Shown here: positions 1 through 34,632 of the stretch, piece after piece
Layout: the number at the start of each line of letters is the position of its first letter
Position numbering within the stretch: the first letter of the stretch is position 1
Assembly (NCBI RefSeq): GCF_015832195.1
Contig: NC_052021.1
Span: 25,960,286-26,024,285 of the forward strand
Direction of reading: 5' to 3'
Length of the DNA stretch: 64,000 nt
Source: Motacilla alba alba
Lineage: Eukaryota; Chordata; Aves; Passeriformes; Motacillidae
Position numbers and translations under genes: made by a program
Notes under the pieces: generated by a model
What the model was told of the DNA's origin: nothing
Seen by the model: only the letters and a program-made list of their open reading frames with translations
The model's database searches: none

Positions 1-2279
1 AGAGGAAGCTGGAGACTTTGCAAGAGAGGGAGAGGGAGAGTGTTGTGAAATATGGAAGGCTGTGACTGACATCAGCTTTTGCAGTGAAGTTTTCTTTTCA
101 CAGAGAAGTTCTTATTTCATACTGTGGGGGAGCCCAGGTTTCATGTTTTTCAGGTGACACAGGGACATTGTTCAGCCGTTGTCTCTGTGTGTGGGCTATG
201 TGTGTGTGCCTACTTTCACAGCTTAATACGGATAAGTGCTACCAGAACGTAATCTTTTAATTTAGCTCTCTGTTGTCTACTAACTCGTGAAATATTTTTA
301 GGTGACTTAAGTACAAGTGATTATGTAGATAAGCAGGGGTGAGTCTTTAAAAATAAAGCGCTTTTCATTGTCACCTGCGTAAATTGTTTCACCAACAAAC
401 TGTATTCCTCCTCTGCTACTTTTCTGTAACTAGTTTACATGTGTGACTGGGTTTGTTCTGACTTGCATGTTCTGTGTACAGAGCATCATAATCTCAAAAT
501 GTTCATATTGTCTGCACAATCTTAACAGTTTTTGTGTAAAACAAGAAAACATTTCATGGAGCAGAACAAGGAAACCATTACACTGCTGGCTGCTCAGGTG
601 TCACGCAGTGCAGTGATGGCAACATCCTGGTTATGTACTGCCTTTCCTTGGCACAAGGGGTTCCACAGTGGGCAGGGTGGACCTTGGATCTGAACTCCCA
701 GGGTTGTGCTTTTGAGTGGTTTTGTCTTTTATCACACTGACTCTCAGAAAAGGGTGACTGTATAATTTGCTTATCAAGGGTTCCTTCCTTTTTTTTTACA
801 TGCAATACTCATGCAGCAGTGAAGGAAATAGTTTGGGTCTGCAGGGTTAAGCATGCAAGTTCATTTGTGAGACTCCATGCATGCAAATAGCATTTATGGC
901 CATGTGGTAGAGCATATTGGATACATCAAACCAGCATTCTGGGCTCCGGAAGTTTTTTCCCCACTTGTGCTGAAAAATGTTGGCAGGCCAGGCTGCAAAT
1001 GTGGATGTGCAGACTGCACCTGCTACAGGCTGAGTGCATTATAAGGAACCTTCCATAACAGAGAAAAAACATCACCCCTGCAGTTAAAGGTAAAGCTACA
1101 GGCCTCAAATTCTCATGTTCTGTGTGGCTGTCAGCGACCCACTTAGTTCTCACTTCTTGACAATAAAGTGTGTCTGGCTCAGTTCCAGTTTACACTGAGT
1201 AAAGTGTGAGTTGCACAGCTTGACTATTTGTGTTGACTTTAACATTGCATGATGTTACTGGGAAAAAATAATGCTTTAGATTTAACACAGCAACACAAAA
1301 ACAAGGTTCAAATGCACTCAAGTTCTTATTTCTTAGGAAAAAAATTATCTTGCTGCCATACAGTCTTTTTAACGATGTGGCTGAAAAGAGATAATCATTT
1401 TATTAGCTTGCTCTGTTTAAAAGCAGAGGGACTTAAATATGCAGTGCTGGATTAGACTATTTGATTAGTAACCAGTTTGGGCTGTAGTATGACAAATTGT
1501 TTATGGCTGCATTGCTACTGGAAGAAATGGTGTTTGACACTCCTGTATCATCATTATCTTTCTTTCAGAACAAACATTTGTGTAGATATGCAGTTAACTG
1601 GCAGGGTAATTGATACAGCTGAAAATCAATCTATTTAATAAAATTCAAACCAACTTAAAGAACCCTTACAAGCATTTGCTGGTATGAATCTGAAGATGTG
1701 ATAAAGGGAGAAAGGCTGGGCAGGCTGGGACGTGATTTGACTATTTTTAAATGCAAATTAATTTGTGTCAATTTAAGGGTGTAGTATGGCTGGAGTGCTA
1801 GTGCAAGGAATTCCTGTATATTAGTAAAATCAATTAATAAAATTTTAAACAAATGCTACCTATCTAGTTATTTTCAGTTCCACAAATTGAGTTTAGGAAA
1901 TACTAGCATCTGAACACACATCTTACTCACCTGAACAATGTGTAAAGTAAGAAAATCCCTAATCCATTGTAAGATTAAAGAAAAAATAATAAAATCTTTC
2001 AACTCAGGTATTTATAGTATTTGATGTCCCCATCAGTTGAATTTCAGAATAAATTTAATTTTGAGGTGCTTCCCCAGTTTTGGTTTTTTTTTTTTGCCTT
2101 GAAAGAGTTGCAGTTATTCATTTGTGTGTCATTACTAAAAGATGTAGGAGGGAGGATGAACAGTTAACTTTCTAGTGCCAGAAAATAACATTGGTGACCC
2201 TCTTCTCAGTCCACATTCTCCTACATATTTCCCCATCCCTCTCAACCATTCCCCCATATTCCTGAAGTGTGTGTGCTGC
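1..2279. other. Non-coding stretch upstream of the first ADD3 exon seen
   Basis: No open frame here looks coding and no gene family was recognised. The DNA is AT-rich, with T- and A-runs (for example about 2082-2094). By position it is either ADD3 upstream sequence or part of a long first intron, since mammalian ADD3 has far-upstream non-coding exons. The sequence alone does not decide between these. Confidence 0.5.
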
Positions 2280-2696
2280 TGCCAGCTGACGTAGGTAGCT
2301 GACGGTGTTTGCTAAAGCCAAGTCTTTGATTCAGACTGGAACCTGTTTCATGGGGAGGCTGGAACTGAGATCAAGAGACGCCCAGTTTGCTTCCAACAAG
2401 TCTCCTGGCAGACAAGATATTGGAGGGGGGGTTGGGGGGAGAGAGAGCAGACTGTTCCTTAAAAACAAGCAGGCGAGAAATCGCAGGAGCAGAAGAGCTC
2501 AGCGTGCTCCTGAGAGGAACCGCTCTGATGCGGGCTAGCCCAGCCCGAGTGCTCAGACCCCAAATCACTCACAGCAGTTAATGATGCCGTGCACACACTG
2601 CTGGCTTGCAGTGCCGGGAACTCTCAGTAAGATGGATTGCACTGCATAGAGAAAATGGAGATGTCTGAAACCAGCCAGAAAAGATCAGCATAAAAG
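2280..2696 (+). other. ADD3: Probable ADD3 5' non-coding exon (alternative first exon)
   Basis: This stretch is GC-richer than its surroundings. It begins near a CRE-like half site (GCTGACGTAG at about 2285) and ends at a strong splice donor, AAAAG|GTAGGT, with GT at 2697-2698. It lies 4.3 kb before the first coding exon, whose acceptor at 7020-7021 needs an upstream partner. Small open frames and several ATGs are present but none resembles a protein. The left edge is a guess, as no TATA box was seen. It could also be an internal 5' UTR exon. Confidence 0.45.
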
Positions 2697-5600
2697 GTAG
2701 GTTAATGTTCTGTTGCTAGGTGATCTAATAATTTGGTCCCTTAGCTGTTATTCTGTCTGGTGGTATTTATTTTTTATATACATTCAGTACATTATGAAAG
2801 ATATAAATATATCAAGTCAGTGCTTTCTGGGGGGTTCTTTCTCAATATAAATTTTCCTCGCATTTGGTCTCCTGCACTTCTTTTTACTTTAGTACTTCTT
2901 GTGTCTCTGACCTCATTATTATTTTAGTGATTTGACATTGAAGATAGTTATTGCAACAAAAGCAACACCGCAGGTTACTTGGATTTTACAAAGTGTCAGA
3001 TGGGGATGCTCAGGATGTAATGTTGCAACCTAAAATCAACAGTTCCGAGTTCCTGGGAAAAAAATTGAAGCTTTCATTAAATAAGACTTACTCCTAAGTA
3101 GAGATAAACAGCTTCCTGGCAGAGGGGGTATGTTCTACTTTCTCTCTGTAGCCCAGTTACGGGTATAAAATACAGAACAGGATATGGAAGCCAAACCCAT
3201 GAGCTATATAAGGCATCAAAGCACCGGAGGACACGACCTGTTTTCTTTTGTATCAGAATTCAGTTCAGCATGAACCAGGAGGGCAGAGCTCGGAGGGGGA
3301 AGTGATGTTAGATTAACAAGTTACATTGTAGCAAGACCTTGTGAGCCTTTTTGTTTTACAGGTCCTTACAAGTATTTTCAGCAGAGATGAGGATTCTGTG
3401 TAACAAAAATTTATCCGTTCTGAATTTCAGTTCTTAGTTAGGCCCCACACTGGAGCCATTGAACCAAGCGTGGGCAAACTGTGAGCCCAAGTATGGGCTG
3501 CTCTTTAACTTTGAATCTCTTTGTAGTGTGTCAGCATGTGCATGTTAGGTCAAAATGTGGGCTAGAATGTGTGCCTCAGCAGACCAGGAGTGATGGCTCT
3601 CACCAGGATAGAATCAGACCTGAGGATATATTTGATTTCTCTTTCTGACCAGTCTAGATATAGTGTCTTGTTGCTATAGGCTCTCATTTCTACCTGTGCC
3701 TGTCTCTGCAACCAGTCTGGAGCATGCATAAGAAATGTTAGCTAGTACTGCTCACGAAGGTGGTGCCTCACTTTCTTTAATTCATAAACAGCATTGGAGG
3801 GGGTGGAAGCCAAAAGTAGCCTTGCAGCAAAGCTGATTTCTTCTCTAGGCACAAGTATCTCACACACACACAATTAAAAAAAAAAAAAAAAAAAAAGGTG
3901 GGGGAGAGGATCCTCTATCATAATTCATAGATGTTGAGATCTGGATTTTCTGTCAATACTTTTGTCTTATTGCTGGTTCTGTGCTGAGAAGGCGATAATA
4001 ATTTTTGGTCCCCTAAAGCTGATGGCATTTTTAACAAATATCCTCTTTCTTAAAAAAAAAAAAAATCAGTAGAAGATGCAAATAAATAATAAAAGAATGG
4101 TTGATTTGTTTGAAAATTTTCCAGGAAACAGTAGGGGTTATATGAGAGTCAGCCTGGGCCCAACAGAGCGGGCATTGAACCAGACCTAATAAGAACAACT
4201 GGACCCAAAACCCATATTATGTTCAGTAATGGAGGGGTTTTGTACTACAAGGACTTCAGTGTTGTAATCTTAATGGCTAGAGGTAACAAACCAGGCTGAA
4301 AGGAAAGAGGAAAAACTAAAGTCCAAGGCAATTAGAAAAATCTCTTTCGTGGATTTTGGGTATTGCCAGTCACATTTGTGCCATTTTTACAGATGAATGG
4401 GCTTTTCTGTCACTGTAAGAATGAATTGTAAAGTAATGGACTTGAACTAATTATGTCCTATAAACCTATAATAATAACAATAAATGTGTTTTGAAGTTCA
4501 GACATGCGTGCGGTTGATCCAGCCAACTGAGTCGATCAGCAGCTGAGCAAGTCTCCTACTTGGGGTTAACAGTTCAGGTTTTAGGCAAATAAATGGCCAG
4601 TTAAGTCAACTCCAGGGAAGGAGGAAAAGAGCAGGAGTCACAGCTGCTCACCAGTTCAAGCAAGGCTCTTACTATCTGGCTTTCTAGACTGCTTTTAGTT
4701 ACCTGCAGGTGATGGAAGGTGTCTGTTCTGGCTCAGATGGAGGTTCTTATCCCAACACAGATGGACAGCAGTGAAGGCTGACAGGTCTGGTCTCGAGTTT
4801 TTTGTACCTTGTCGCATGTAGACAGTGATCTCATGGTCTTATGTTTTCTCCAGGTGCTGTTTTTTCTTTTTCTTTGTAAACCTCACCATTTTGGGCAGGG
4901 GATAAAGGGAAGGTACACACAGGGCAGTGGAGCAGAGGCACAACACACAATTACATTTGTAAGGGTATTTTTCCTAGGCTAAGCGGTGGTCAGATCCCCA
5001 GACACCATCCCAAGAGTTAATTCATCAGAAAAACTTAAGCTCCTTTCATACTTCTACCAGATTTTCCCCAAAATCTCACTTCCTTGAAGCAAACCCCATT
5101 TTCTCCCCAGCATCCCCAAACTGATCCCACATCCCAGGCTTTCCAGAGGTCAGTCAGCAAATACTGAGTGAACTCCTACTGCACCCGAGCAGCAAATGCA
5201 AAAACTCACCAATGTGTTTCCTCAGCCTCTGGAATGAAGCCATCAGAGTTCATGGAGCTTGTCTCCAGGATGTGAATTATACATCCCAGAACATGGTATG
5301 TTCATCCAGCATGCCAGGTACCTCCTGGGAGCTCTGTGTGTGCAGCTGGATAATGTTGCATCCCAGATGATGTTTTCTTTTTCTCTCTCTCTGTGGGAAA
5401 AAAAAAAATGGCAGGAAGAGCAAAACCAATTAAACCTGTAGGAATTGTTGTGTTTCATCTCAATCCCAAATTTTATCATAATCTGTAGTATACAAGAAAG
5501 TCACAGACATAAGTTTTCTTGGCTCTTACCTGCTAAAGCTTTCCCAGCTCTGTCGGTGGTTTCTGTCTGGAGTTTCATACTTCGTTACAGGGCTGCAGTG

Positions 5601-7021
5601 CCCCAGGATTTCATCCTTGTGCTCTCAGCAAAGCCATTTGGGAATCAGTGTAGGAAACAGGCTGAAAACTAGTTTGCATCCTCCTGCCAGCCTGGGTCAT
5701 GGTGTGGCTGAGCAGCAGAGGGTGTTACAAGGACTGAAAGGACTTACTGCAGGCAGGAGGAGGGCTTGAGCTGCTGAAGCTGGTTTTGACAGGGGTTCCC
5801 AGTGTTTCTTCCACCTGGGAAATATGTGAGATTACAGTGGAGGCAGTTTGGATGCTTCAACTGTGAACTCTGCCACAGAGCAAGGACACTTTGATCCACT
5901 GATACCAGAATGTCAAACCACACTCTTGAACACTGCTTGACTTGGCTTTTTTCCTCTGAAGATATGAATTTACATACCAAATATTTTTTCATGCAAATAT
6001 TTTTATATTAAATGTATTATTGACTGTAGATATTTGCATGTTAAAATGTATTTTCATAATAAACTTATCTTGTCCTTCAAATCCTACTTCTCTTTGTTCC
6101 TCAAACCTGAGAAAGTGTCCCTCTTCAGTAGCTTTTGAGGAATGGTGTTCCTGAGTGTGCTTTTGAGCCTGATTCTTTGTATGAAAATTCAGGTGTCTGC
6201 TTCTTTCCTTTTGATCCAGTTTTGTTTGTGTTTACAAATGCTTATCAGGTTTTTTAATGAGATTTTTAAGCTTTCTACCAAGACATGAAAGTATTTTTGT
6301 TGGGTTTTTTTTTTTTTCCTTTCCTAATGTAATGAGCCTCAGTGAGGATCTTTGCATACAATTGCACACAAAAGGAGAAAAGCTAAAGCTCAGCTGTTTG
6401 CTATGGATGTGTAAGCCAAGATAAAACCTCTGCAGTTCCCTCAATGTCTCCAAGTGTTTTGTGAAAGAGGAGGCACCAGCTGGAGCTCAGTGGAAATTCC
6501 CTGGTGGTCCTTGAGTGTCCTGAAGCCTTGTTTTTAAGCTGTGGTTATGAGATGCCTTGAAAGTGCTGTAATTGAGGAATTTCTTCATTCATGCTGGGAG
6601 ATGAGCTCTGAGCAGATATTAAACAGGCCTTCTCTTCTGGGTTTTTGCTTGAACAGCTCGGGATGGAGAGCTGTATAAAAACCTTGGGAGGTGGTAAGTG
6701 TAGTGTAAAATTACAGAGGAAAGTTTGTCATAAAATGTACATTGGTCATTTCAAATGTCACTCTTAATTGTATGCTTTTTGGTTTTTATTTTACCTCAAA
6801 TAAAGGTGATTATGCACTATCAGAGAACTTACTAATGGTGTTTAACCATTTTTCTAGAATCTTTCCTAAATTTTCTGAATGTGATAGTTACTCACTTGTT
6901 CTCCTTTCATTTTACATGATCTGCAGAGATGCAAAGGGACATTAGCTGTGTCCAGACCTGGAAGTTCCGTGCACTGGCCTCCTTTGAACTAACATTTTTC
7001 CCCGCTTTCCTTTTGTTTCAG
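2697..7021 (+). other. ADD3: ADD3 intron before the first coding exon
   Basis: This stretch is bounded by the donor at 2697 and the acceptor TTTGTTTCAG ending at 7021. It holds no recognisable gene. It contains a short CA repeat followed by an A-run (3861-3896) and two TATA-like boxes (TATAAAA at 3164-3170, TATATAAG at 3205-3212) that could mark a minor promoter. Confidence 0.5.
3861..3896. repeat. (CA)n followed by poly-A tract
   Basis: Six CA units (3861-3872) are followed by ATT and then a run of 21 A (3876-3896). The A-run could be the tail of a decayed retroposon, but the sequence to its left matches no family I recognise. It is simply a low-complexity tract. Confidence 0.85.
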
Positions 7022-7047
7022 GGGAAGCATTCCCTGCACAGTGTTGA

Positions 7048-29405
<22,358 letters not shown>

Positions 29406-30846
29406 GTGCAGTTCTGTTGGGAGGAGACATTGCACATTTTAAACCTTTAAGTTGACCATTAACAGCGTAGTGTTAGGGGTGTGCAGTAACTGGACTTTTA
29501 ACCTAAACAAGTAGAAACTGGAAGAGGTTTTGCTTTAAAGAAACCAAACGAAGAGACAAACAAGAAAACCTTTCATGTTAATTGCAAATATATTCATCTC
29601 TCACTTAGCTGTGTCCCGAATTGCTATGAGGGTTGGAAACATTGATTAGTTTCATGTAGAACTACACTGGCAGGTGCTCAATTACCATCATAGCAAGGTC
29701 AAATACCATCACAGTATGCAGCAGCAAGTTCTGCTCAGAGTATTTTGCAGACCTGAAAATTTTCAGTACAGTTAAAGTCTTTATTAAAGTTACTGTTGAG
29801 TGATCATATGACTTTTTAAAACTGCTGTCTCATTTGGAAACCAGATCATACATTTTTGTATTGTGGTTTTTGACCATATATTTTATGTTTCTGTACCCCT
29901 ATTTGAGTGGGTACCTATTAACAGCACACCTTTACATCTTTTTTAAGATTAGCTCATATAGAAATAATATACACTGGCACATAATACTAGGGGAAAAACT
30001 GTGTAAGAGAAAGTTTATTTGGAATTATACAAAATGTCTAAAGAATTCCATTATTCAATAACTTTTTTGCCAAATATTTCATTTTAGTGAAATATAATTT
30101 TTGAAGACTTCTTTTTTATTCTATCAGTTGGGGCGGGGGAAACCCTTATTTTTCAAGAAGGGGGATTTTATACACTTAACATTGATAATTTAGTTTAACT
30201 GACAAAACAAAAAGAAGATTTTATATGTTCAAATGTTTGTATACCATTCAGTATAAAGGTATTATAAGCATGTGAACCAAGCATTTAATAGTTAGAGTGT
30301 ATTTAAGAATGCTTGGTTTAGAGTATACTTAAATATAATTCAGGAATCCAGGGACTTCAAAATCAAAGGATAAAAGCATATAAAATTGAACTGGATTCAT
30401 GTTTAAAAATTATTTGTGGGTTGTTCTTTTTCTCTCTCATGGTATTGCTAATGAATGAAGAAAAATAATCTCTTAACATAACCAAATGAAGGAAACAAAA
30501 ATGTTAAAAGGGAAAGTGAAATAGTAGGGAAATAGGAGGAGACAAAGAAAGTAAAAGTTCGGTGATTATTTTTTTTAAATATATGATACGGATTGCGGGA
30601 TATTTTTATTAAATCAGCAGAATGACATTTCCATATTAGATGTTTTAAATAATTTGTATGGATTCATGCAGAGTGCAACACTTTGGGTTTTTTCTTCAGT
30701 TTCATTCAAAGTGTAAAAGGGTCTCGTGAGTCTGTGTTGTCCTTTGGATGAACCCAGAGCAAATCAGAGCCTAGTGCCATGGGTAAGGGTGGTACTGCCA
30801 CTTACTCATTTTTACTTGTGTTGTCATTTTAGTACTTTTACTGTAT

Positions 30847-30854
30847 TGTAAATA
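30847..30854 (+). promoter_or_regulatory. ADD3: Pumilio response element TGTAAATA in ADD3 3' UTR
   Basis: This is an exact match to the TGTANATA core bound by PUM1/PUM2 in vertebrates. It is on the sense strand of the ADD3 3' UTR. A single site of this length arises by chance fairly often in AT-rich DNA. Confidence 0.35.
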
Positions 30855-31469
30855 CAAACTAAACATAGAAATTAACATAGGGGTTTCTTCGCTGTGTCAA
30901 ATGTCTGTAAATCAGTCATCGCAATAGGAAGTACATCTTTTAAGATCCATGTGATTCCCAAATTACCGGTTGAAATATTATACAATATATAATTGTTAAA
31001 TATGGCTGGAGAGTGGTTTGGCATGCAAAAATGTTGATTATAGCATGTTTGGGGGCTGGTTAGCTTTGACCGTGTAAGTGTGATAATGCAATGTTGGAAT
31101 GGATCCTGGAAACAATTTTCTAGCTGTCACTAAATACTGGAATCAGTGTTTTTAATCATAGTGGAAACTTTCAGTTGCTTACTTTGTTTTTTATGTTCTA
31201 CATTATTTGTGTTGTATTACAACATATGTAGAAACAGTAACCTGTGAACTACGCTTTTCATAACTTTTTTAAAAATATATCTAAATGAATGCAATGTGCA
31301 TAAATATTTTTTAAAATGCAACCGTGAACTATTTGCACCTTTTGCTAATGCCTCTATTTACTTGCTTTGGCATAAAGAATGAGCCAGCCAACTCTTGTGT
31401 CCTGTGGAAAATATATAAATGTTATCTGAAATTGCTCATAGATGTAATGCTAATTAATGTTAAATCACA

Positions 31470-31475
31470 AATAAA
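31470..31475 (+). terminator. ADD3: Probable ADD3 poly(A) signal AATAAA
   Basis: The canonical hexamer lies 2.06 kb after the stop codon, followed by T-rich DNA and a GT/TG-rich patch (TTTTGTTTATGC at about 31510). It is the clearest AATAAA between 29406 and 31700 on the + strand. Confidence 0.65.
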
Positions 31476-31682
31476 CAGTATTTTAAATAGATGGATTTCA
31501 TATAGCAGCCTTTTGTTTATGCACTTACATCACTTGCTTGTAGAGAAGATGCTTTGATTATGCACGTTGCTTCTCAAGAGTTCATTCTGGAGAAGACTTC
31601 TTGCTTGTGCTTATCCTGAGAGCTCTGCAAGAAAACAACCTGATCTTGCTGTTGAACAGCTTTTGTCTCTGTCACAGGTGCT

Positions 31683-31789
31683 GGAGAGGAAAGAGGACAG
31701 GCCTGTGGTGAAAGGCAGGAGAGGAAAGAGGACAGGCCTGTGGTGAAAGGCAGGAGAGGAAAGAGGACAGGCCTGTGGTGAAAGGCAGG
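31683..31789. repeat. 35-bp tandem repeat, 3 identical copies
   Basis: Three head-to-tail copies begin GGAGAGGAAAGAGGACAGGC and end GGTGAAAGGCA. They start at 31683, 31718 and 31753 with no differences that I can see. The array starts about 210 nt after the ADD3 poly(A) signal. It is a minisatellite; the perfect identity suggests recent expansion. Confidence 0.95.
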
Positions 31790-34599
31790 GCACTGCCGGG
31801 CAGTTGTTCTGAGCCCACGAGGGTCTGTGCTTGCCCAGCCTGGGCTGCCTTCTGCTCTGCAGCACCACATCACAGGTGACACGAGGAACTGGGGTGGTTT
31901 TAGTGCTGAGTAAGTACAGAGCAAGGAAATAGCTCAAAGAAATTACCCTTTTAAAAATTATTATTAATAAAACAAAGGTTTTCTTATAGAAAAAGCTTAA
32001 TGCAAAGTTATTTGAAGGTATCTGTGTCACGCCCTGCCAGCATATGGTGTATGTCGGAGCCTGTGAAGCTGCAGAAGTTGCAGTGTTTTGTTTTTGTAGC
32101 TGTATCAACTCTGTGAAATGTCTTTAAGGACGGCACAAATGTTTATTTTCATTGTCCTTCCACAAATCAGCCTTTTGTTTCTGTTTACAAGAAAGTCAAA
32201 ATTCAGTCCTCTGAGTCTGGTGATTGTTTGATGAACTCAGTCCCCATGTCATAGAATAATTTTGGTTTAGCATTTTAAATAAATCTTGACCAAGATTTTA
32301 GTATTTTTCTGACTATAATTTGTCTCCAGAAGCATCTACAATCTTTTTAGTGCTGCACTAATGTGAAAGTAAACACTGTATCAACCCAGAGGAGTGTCCA
32401 CTGTAAGGCCAAGGGCATACATAATTTACTTCTTCAGGTTCTTTTTATTCCCAAGAGTCTACAAATCACATCAGACCCTTCATTTTCACTTACTCTTTCA
32501 CAGCGTTACTCAAAGGATCTGAGATTCTGCAAGCTGAAGCATGGAAATAAAGTAGATGTTTGTAACAGGCATAATAAACAAAACAAGTTTTGGGAAGTAG
32601 GAGCCCTTGGACAGATGAGCTTCAAAATGGATCATCAATATGATAGGAAATAATTATTGTCATTAGGCTGCTGAACCCAAGAGAGAGCAGTACAGAGAAG
32701 CAGTGTTTACTGTGAGGAATTGCCTGCAAGCTACCACCCGAGAACATTGAAAAGTATTTATAAAGCTGTACATCCAGGTGATTGCCTGTTGTTGTCTTTT
32801 TCAGACTTCCAGCTGCTCTGGAGATGTGTTACATAGCAAAGCAGATTTTGCAGAATCTGCAGAATGAGGTGTATCAGGCTTTAGATGCCACAAGGAGACA
32901 GAACAATGTCCTGGTTATGGCTGTAGTAGGCCATTTTGACTCATATTTTCCTGCCTTGCCTGTTGAGTCCATTACACACTGTTGAGCACGTGGCATAAAT
33001 TGCTGTCATCTCTGGGGCAAGTAGTTGAGGATTTTCTATTTTCTACATTTCCAGTTTGCAAAACTGTCAAGTTTTCACTATTTGAGCCCATGGAAACTTC
33101 TCAAACAGGACGTACTGTAATGTAGCCAAGGGCAGGAGAAAGGGCCCCGGCGTCCCATGCCGTGCACGTGGGTCTGATGGAAACTTCTGACGTGAGCGCC
33201 GATGTTCTCCCTCTTCCTTTCTGCACACTGGCAGGGAAACACATCCCTCACCCATGGGGCTGCTGCGTGGGCTGGTGTTTGTCCTTGCAAAGACCCAGCG
33301 TGTTGCCAGAGGTGCCGGGCTCTGAAGGGCACTGACCAGAAGCTGCCTGGCCCTGTGTGTGTGGGCAGCTGGAGCGGGGCCAGCCTGGCCGTGGCATTGC
33401 CGCGGGCACGGCAGCACGCTGGGAGCACCGGGACGGCATTCGGTGGTGGTGGGCACTTCTGGTGTGTTGGCTGTCACACAGCCTGCAGGAACTGCCACTT
33501 GCAGCGTGGCCAAACTTGCACAGACTCTTGGGGGAATAGTAGAAAGCCCATCCTCAATGTAAACATCGCTCAGCCCTTCACCACAGTTTCTAATCTCAAT
33601 TTCAAAGCCAGCAGTAATTTAGGTTTCCAGGAGAAAAGATTGAAAGAATACAATACGGATTTTTGTACAGGCTCGTCCTTTGGAAGTGTTGGGGTACAAC
33701 AGCTGTACTTTTTACATCTGCCAGCAGCGCGTGCAAACACACCCAGGTGGTTTTCACGTGGAGCAGCACACAGCACGGACAGCTTCGGTCAAGTTTGATC
33801 AACTTAAACGCAAACAAAACAAAGCCTGATGATGGGAACTGGAGGTTGAACAAGAGTTCACACTCTGAAATTGTGATTGAGAGTTCCGAAGTCAAGCAGA
33901 GCCTCTGGGAGGTGAGAATTCAAGCGGCCTTTAGGTGGCATCAGACCCTCGCGTTTTCTGCCTTTGTTCCCCGCAGTCTCAAAGCCACCAACAAAGCTCT
34001 TTCAAAGAAGGTATTTTTGGTGGAGCTTTTGTGGGCTTTATTCCAGTTCCCGTGCAGAGAGATGAAAGCAGACATCTGGCTGCCGGGCTCGTTTTCTATA
34101 TTGATTCATTTCAAAATCCAGCAATGGAGCAGGCTTTGTCAGGGAGGCAAGACTCCTCCTCTCCCCTCCATCCTTTTGCAACAAGCTAAGAATGTTGGTG
34201 AAGTTTTTTTTTAACTTTTTAACTCACTCCACTAAGCAGAATAATATCCATTTGTTCAGTGTTTTCTCTCTATCAACCTTACCCACAGGCCAGAGACTTC
34301 TCAGTGGTTTTGGAGGGTGGGGCAGAAGTCACAGGAGACCCCAGTAGAAGACCCCTGGTGCCAAAGGTTCCCACACCCTTCTGTCTCACCTGCTTCCATG
34401 TCATGAATTCCAGGCACTTTTCCTTTCGCATTTGCAGCAGTAGCTCGATACAACTGCATGTCTCTGGACACTGCTGGAGCTTTTGCAAATTTTTAATTTG
34501 CAAATGTTATTTGTAAAAACAAAACTTGTGCCCTGGGTTATCAGGATGGTGAGTAGTTGAACTCTGTAAGGAGCAAGTGAAATTCTGTGTGGTGGTGAC

Positions 34600-34632
34600 G
34601 TGGTCCTGGGCGTGGTCCTGGGCATGGTCCTG
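34600..34632. repeat. 12-bp tandem repeat GTGGTCCTGGGC, about 2.8 copies
   Basis: Units start at 34600, 34612 and 34624, the last with A for G at its first base. It is a short local repeat without a gene. Confidence 0.85.

Larger units (their letters stand above)
29406..31495 (+). other. ADD3: ADD3 3' UTR
   Basis: The stretch from the stop codon to just past the AATAAA at 31470 is AT-rich and has no coding sign, as expected of a long 3' UTR. It contains a Pumilio-type element, TGTAAATA, at 30847-30854. The exact cleavage site is inferred from the signal position; an ATTAAA at 30608 could give a shorter form. Confidence 0.7.

Noticed and set aside
32233..32290. CATAGAATAATTTTGGTTTA as a possible CR1 end
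   Set aside because: Only about 20 nt resembles the CR1 terminus and the flanks do not. Too short to call.
33202..33798. 198-codon + strand frame in the intergenic region
   Set aside because: Cys/Trp/Gly-rich, low-complexity peptide with overlapping open frames on both strands; no family likeness.
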